The notes beneath the pieces were generated by a model. The model was not told the DNA's origin. It made no database searches and saw only the letters and a list, made by a program, of their open reading frames with translations. DNA of 7,304 bases, from NCBI RefSeq assembly GCF_019402445.1, contig NZ_SRZM01000180.1, positions 1-7,304 on the forward strand. Reading direction: 5' to 3'. Below, in pieces: positions 5,426 to 7,304 of the stretch. The position numbers were made by a program, and so were the translations under genes. Each line of letters starts with the position of its first letter. Positions within the stretch are counted from its first letter, which is position 1. Origin of the DNA: Brachyspira pilosicoli (GTDB lineage: Bacteria; Spirochaetota; Brachyspiria; Brachyspirales; Brachyspiraceae).

Positions 5426-5454
5426 ATACAACAATATAAGAAGTTATGCAAAAT
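5423..5454. repeat. Inverted copy of the LRR leader at the reductase 3' end
   Basis: Positions 5424-5454 on the plus strand match the minus-strand leader of the LRR gene at 3096-4115 (complement of 4114-4145) with one substitution and one indel in 32 columns. Its inner part, 5423-5435, is also the right arm of the 13-bp repeat pairing with 5205-5217. The copy contains the reductase stop codon (5444-5446), so the last two codons (Phe-Ala) of that gene come from leader-like sequence. Confidence 0.65.
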
Positions 5455-7138
5455 ATTTAGTTAGTATCGGTTTTCTGTTATAGAATTTATCATTGTAGTA
5501 TTCATACTGTGATAAACCTATGAATCCACCAGAAACATTAACAACATTGGTGAATCCTAAATTAATTAATATTCTACAAGCTGTATAACTAGTTAATCCA
5601 GTTTTACATGTAATATAAACAGGTCTATCCTTAGGCACTTCATCGAATCTGCTTCTTAAAGCACCAAGCGGTATATTAACAGCTTTTTCTAAATGACCAG
5701 CTTCAAAATCTTCTTTAAGTCTTACATCTAAGAAATAAGCATCAGGGTCTTTTTCCAAAATATTTCTTACATCACTATAATGTACTTGTTTGAAATCACC
5801 GTTCATTAGGTTAGAAGCAACATAACCAGCGAAGTTTACAACATCTTTAGCAGTACCGAAAGAAGGAGCATAACATAATTCTAAATCTTTCAAATCATAA
5901 ATAGTACCGCCGAATTTTATTAATGTAGCAATAACATCTATTCTCTTATCAACATTTCCTCTTCCAATAGCCTGAGCACCTAATACTTTACCAGTAGGTA
6001 CTTCATATATTAATTTGAAATGTAAAAGCTTAGCACTAGGCATAATAGAAACACTATCAAAAGGTATAATATCTACTGTATCATAATTGATATTTAAATT
6101 CATAGCTTTAATATAGCCTTCAGAAAGACCCGTAGAAGCACCGTTATATCTAAATACTTTAATTACAGAAGAACCAATATATCCTCTGTTATCAACAGTT
6201 CTTCCATTTATATGGTCAGCTACAGCACGAGCTTGTTTTTGAGCAGGACCAGCTAAAGCAAGTCTGTAATAATCCTGACATAAAGCTCCGTAAATTTCTA
6301 TAACATCTCCTATAGCATAAATATCTTTATCATTAGTTCTATAATTAGCATCAACTTTAATAGATTTAGTTTTACCAAGTTCAATACCAGCCTTAACAGC
6401 AATATCAGTTTCAGGAGCAACACCTATAGCAAGTATAACAGCATCAGCCTCTATCTTTTTACCAGAAGCAAGTACAACAGTATTCTCTTCAAAACTCTCA
6501 ACTTTATCTTCTACTATTAGATTAACTCCGTTGTCAATAAGTTCTCTATGAAGAATTTGAACCATATCATAATCGAAAGGCTTCATAATTTGAGGCAAAG
6601 CTTCTATAATAGTTACATCATGACCAGCTTCTTTGATATTTTCAGCCATCTCTATACCAATGAAACCACCACCAATAACAGCAACCTTAGCATTTTTTTT
6701 GCCACCTAAGAAAGAATGTATTTTAGCTATATCAACAACATTTCTAACAGTGAAAATGTTAACTTTTTCAATTCCTTTAATCGGAGGAACTATAGGTTTA
6801 GCACCCATAGATAATATCAGTTTATCGTAGCTCTCTTTATATTCCTTACCCTCGCTTATCACCGTAACTTCTTTTTTCTCTCTATCTATTGCCACAACCT
6901 CGCTATTAACTCTAGCATCTACATTAAACTGTTTCAAAAACTTTTCGGGAGACATTAAAAGTAAAGTTTCCTCATTTGGTATGAGACCTCCGACATAATA
7001 AGGAAGAGAACAGTTGGAAAAAGAAACATGCGGACCTTTTTCAAATAATATTATTTTATCTTCTTCGTTTAATCTTCTAAGTCTAGCAGCTGCAGAAGCT
7101 CCGCCAGCTACTCCGCCAACTATTAGTATTTTTTTCAT
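5444..7138 (-). CDS. CoA-disulfide/NADH-dependent persulfide reductase with C-terminal rhodanese domain
   Basis: A FAD-dependent pyridine nucleotide-disulfide oxidoreductase (564 residues) that should use NAD(P)H to reduce CoA disulfide or CoA per/polysulfide, i.e. cytoplasmic thiol redox and sulfane-sulfur handling. Seen: FAD-binding GGVAGGASAAARL near residue 8; redox SFSNCSLPYYVGG with Cys43, the same number as the active cysteine of S. aureus CoA-disulfide reductase; NAD(P)H-binding GGGFIGIEMAE near 156; second FAD motif YAIGDV near 274; CYAPSFGTAKDVVNFAGY near 422-439 in the dimerisation domain; and a rhodanese domain (about 450-550) with DVR and active loop CKTGLTS (Cys511). The length matches known reductase-rhodanese fusions. 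An upstream ATG at 7153 is in frame, but GGGAG at 7151-7147 is an ideal ribosome-binding site for 7138. It has its own promoter and terminator, so it is monocistronic. A sampled stretch is 35% GC against 27% in the LRR genes. The short water-forming Nox type is excluded by the rhodanese domain. Confidence 0.9.
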   Translation of the reverse strand: MKKILIVGGVAGGASAAARLRRLNEEDKIILFEKGPHVSFSNCSLPYYVGGLIPNEETLLLMSPEKFLKQFNVDARVNSEVVAIDREKKEVTVISEGKEYKESYDKLILSMGAKPIVPPIKGIEKVNIFTVRNVVDIAKIHSFLGGKKNAKVAVIGGGFIGIEMAENIKEAGHDVTIIEALPQIMKPFDYDMVQILHRELIDNGVNLIVEDKVESFEENTVVLASGKKIEADAVILAIGVAPETDIAVKAGIELGKTKSIKVDANYRTNDKDIYAIGDVIEIYGALCQDYYRLALAGPAQKQARAVADHINGRTVDNRGYIGSSVIKVFRYNGASTGLSEGYIKAMNLNINYDTVDIIPFDSVSIMPSAKLLHFKLIYEVPTGKVLGAQAIGRGNVDKRIDVIATLIKFGGTIYDLKDLELCYAPSFGTAKDVVNFAGYVASNLMNGDFKQVHYSDVRNILEKDPDAYFLDVRLKEDFEAGHLEKAVNIPLGALRSRFDEVPKDRPVYITCKTGLTSYTACRILINLGFTNVVNVSGGFIGLSQYEYYNDKFYNRKPILTKYFA

Positions 7139-7146
7139 AAAATAAT

Positions 7147-7151
7147 CTCCC
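7147..7151 (-). promoter_or_regulatory. Ribosome-binding site that fixes the reductase start
   Basis: GGGAG on the minus strand ends 8 nt before the ATG at 7138. The alternative ATG at 7153 overlaps this motif and has only a T/A-rich stretch upstream, with no purine-rich site. The shorter start puts the flavin motif at the usual distance from the N-terminus. Confidence 0.8.
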
Positions 7152-7174
7152 ATTTTTTATTTTTATATGTACAT

Positions 7175-7202
7175 AGTATAGGTATATTAAAAATAAAGTC
7201 AA
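7175..7202 (-). promoter_or_regulatory. Sigma-70 promoter of the reductase gene
   Basis: On the minus strand: -35 TTGACT (7202-7197), a 16-bp spacer, -10 TATACT (7180-7175). Transcription should begin near 7168, giving a leader of about 30 nt. AATAAA and TTTATT (7192-7197 and 7204-7209) are symmetric around the -35, which might be a weak operator; I do not recognise it as a Rex or PerR site. Confidence 0.75.
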
Positions 7203-7246
7203 ATTTATTTTGTATTTTTTTTAATTTTTTTAACAAAAAAAATTTT

Positions 7247-7274
7247 TATTAAAAGTCTTTATGTGTAATATAAT
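7247..7274 (+). promoter_or_regulatory. Weak candidate divergent promoter at the right edge
   Basis: A perfect TATAAT at 7269-7274 on the plus strand has only a poor -35 (TTATTA, 7247-7252) at 16 bp. It would serve a gene starting beyond the window. The rest of 7203-7304 is A/T homopolymer-rich DNA in which I see no gene. Confidence 0.25.
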
Positions 7275-7304
7275 TCAATTAAATAAAGTTTTATTGTACT
7301 AACA

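Noticed and set aside
6633..6830. Plus-strand open frame of 65 codons within the reductase
   Set aside because: Antisense to the conserved NAD(P)H-binding region; its Pro/Ile-rich sequence reflects the complementary Gly-rich motif.
5139..7138. A7 tracts just after the ATG of the minus-strand genes as phase-variation slippage sites
   Set aside because: MKK- starts in an AT-rich genome produce ATGAAAAAAAT routinely, and the housekeeping reductase has the same tract, so nothing marks it as a contingency locus.
5444..7138. NADH oxidase (Nox) identity for the flavoprotein
   Set aside because: The SNCSLPYY active-site context, the length of about 560 residues and the C-terminal rhodanese domain with CKTGLTS fit the CoA-disulfide/persulfide reductase fusion better than the shorter water-forming Nox.

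Overview
The window is very AT-rich, uses ATG starts preceded by AGAG/GGAG ribosome-binding sites, and carries spirochaete-type lipoproteins with BspA-like leucine-rich repeats beside a CoA-disulfide-reductase/rhodanese fusion. This best fits the intestinal spirochaete genus Brachyspira. That assignment is an inference from composition and gene style; no database was searched.

Layout. Positions 1-211 hold no supportable complete gene: there is a GC-richer patch at the left edge, two small inverted repeats and a consensus sigma-70 promoter. Positions 212-1942 (+) encode an RNase R-type 3'-5' exoribonuclease that keeps the winged helix, the RNB catalytic domain and S1 but appears to have lost both cold-shock domains. 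A perfect 15-bp hairpin at 1953-1986 separates it from convergent genes. Positions 5158 to 2011 (-) hold three consecutive lipoprotein genes with 20- and 29-nt gaps, read in the order 4145-5158, 3096-4115, 2011-3075. All three are secreted, lipid-anchored BspA-like LRR proteins with nearly identical ribosome-binding-site/signal-peptide DNA, so they are tandem paralogues and probably one operon. Positions 5159-5443 are their upstream region, with a candidate promoter, a palindrome across its -10, an array of TTACATAAAA-type motifs, inverted repeats and the terminator of the next gene. Positions 7138 to 5444 (-) encode the FAD/NAD(P)H disulfide (persulfide) reductase with a C-terminal rhodanese domain, with its own promoter. 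The right edge (7203-7304) is non-coding AT-rich DNA.

Function. The window joins unrelated housekeeping functions (RNA decay; thiol/sulfane-sulfur redox) on either side of a duplicated surface-lipoprotein locus. The most unusual points are the domain-depleted RNase R, the shared leader cassettes of the three LRR genes, and inverted copies of leader sequence that flank both the first LRR gene and its promoter region. These could be substrates for recombination or inversion, but nothing in the sequence shows that they are active.
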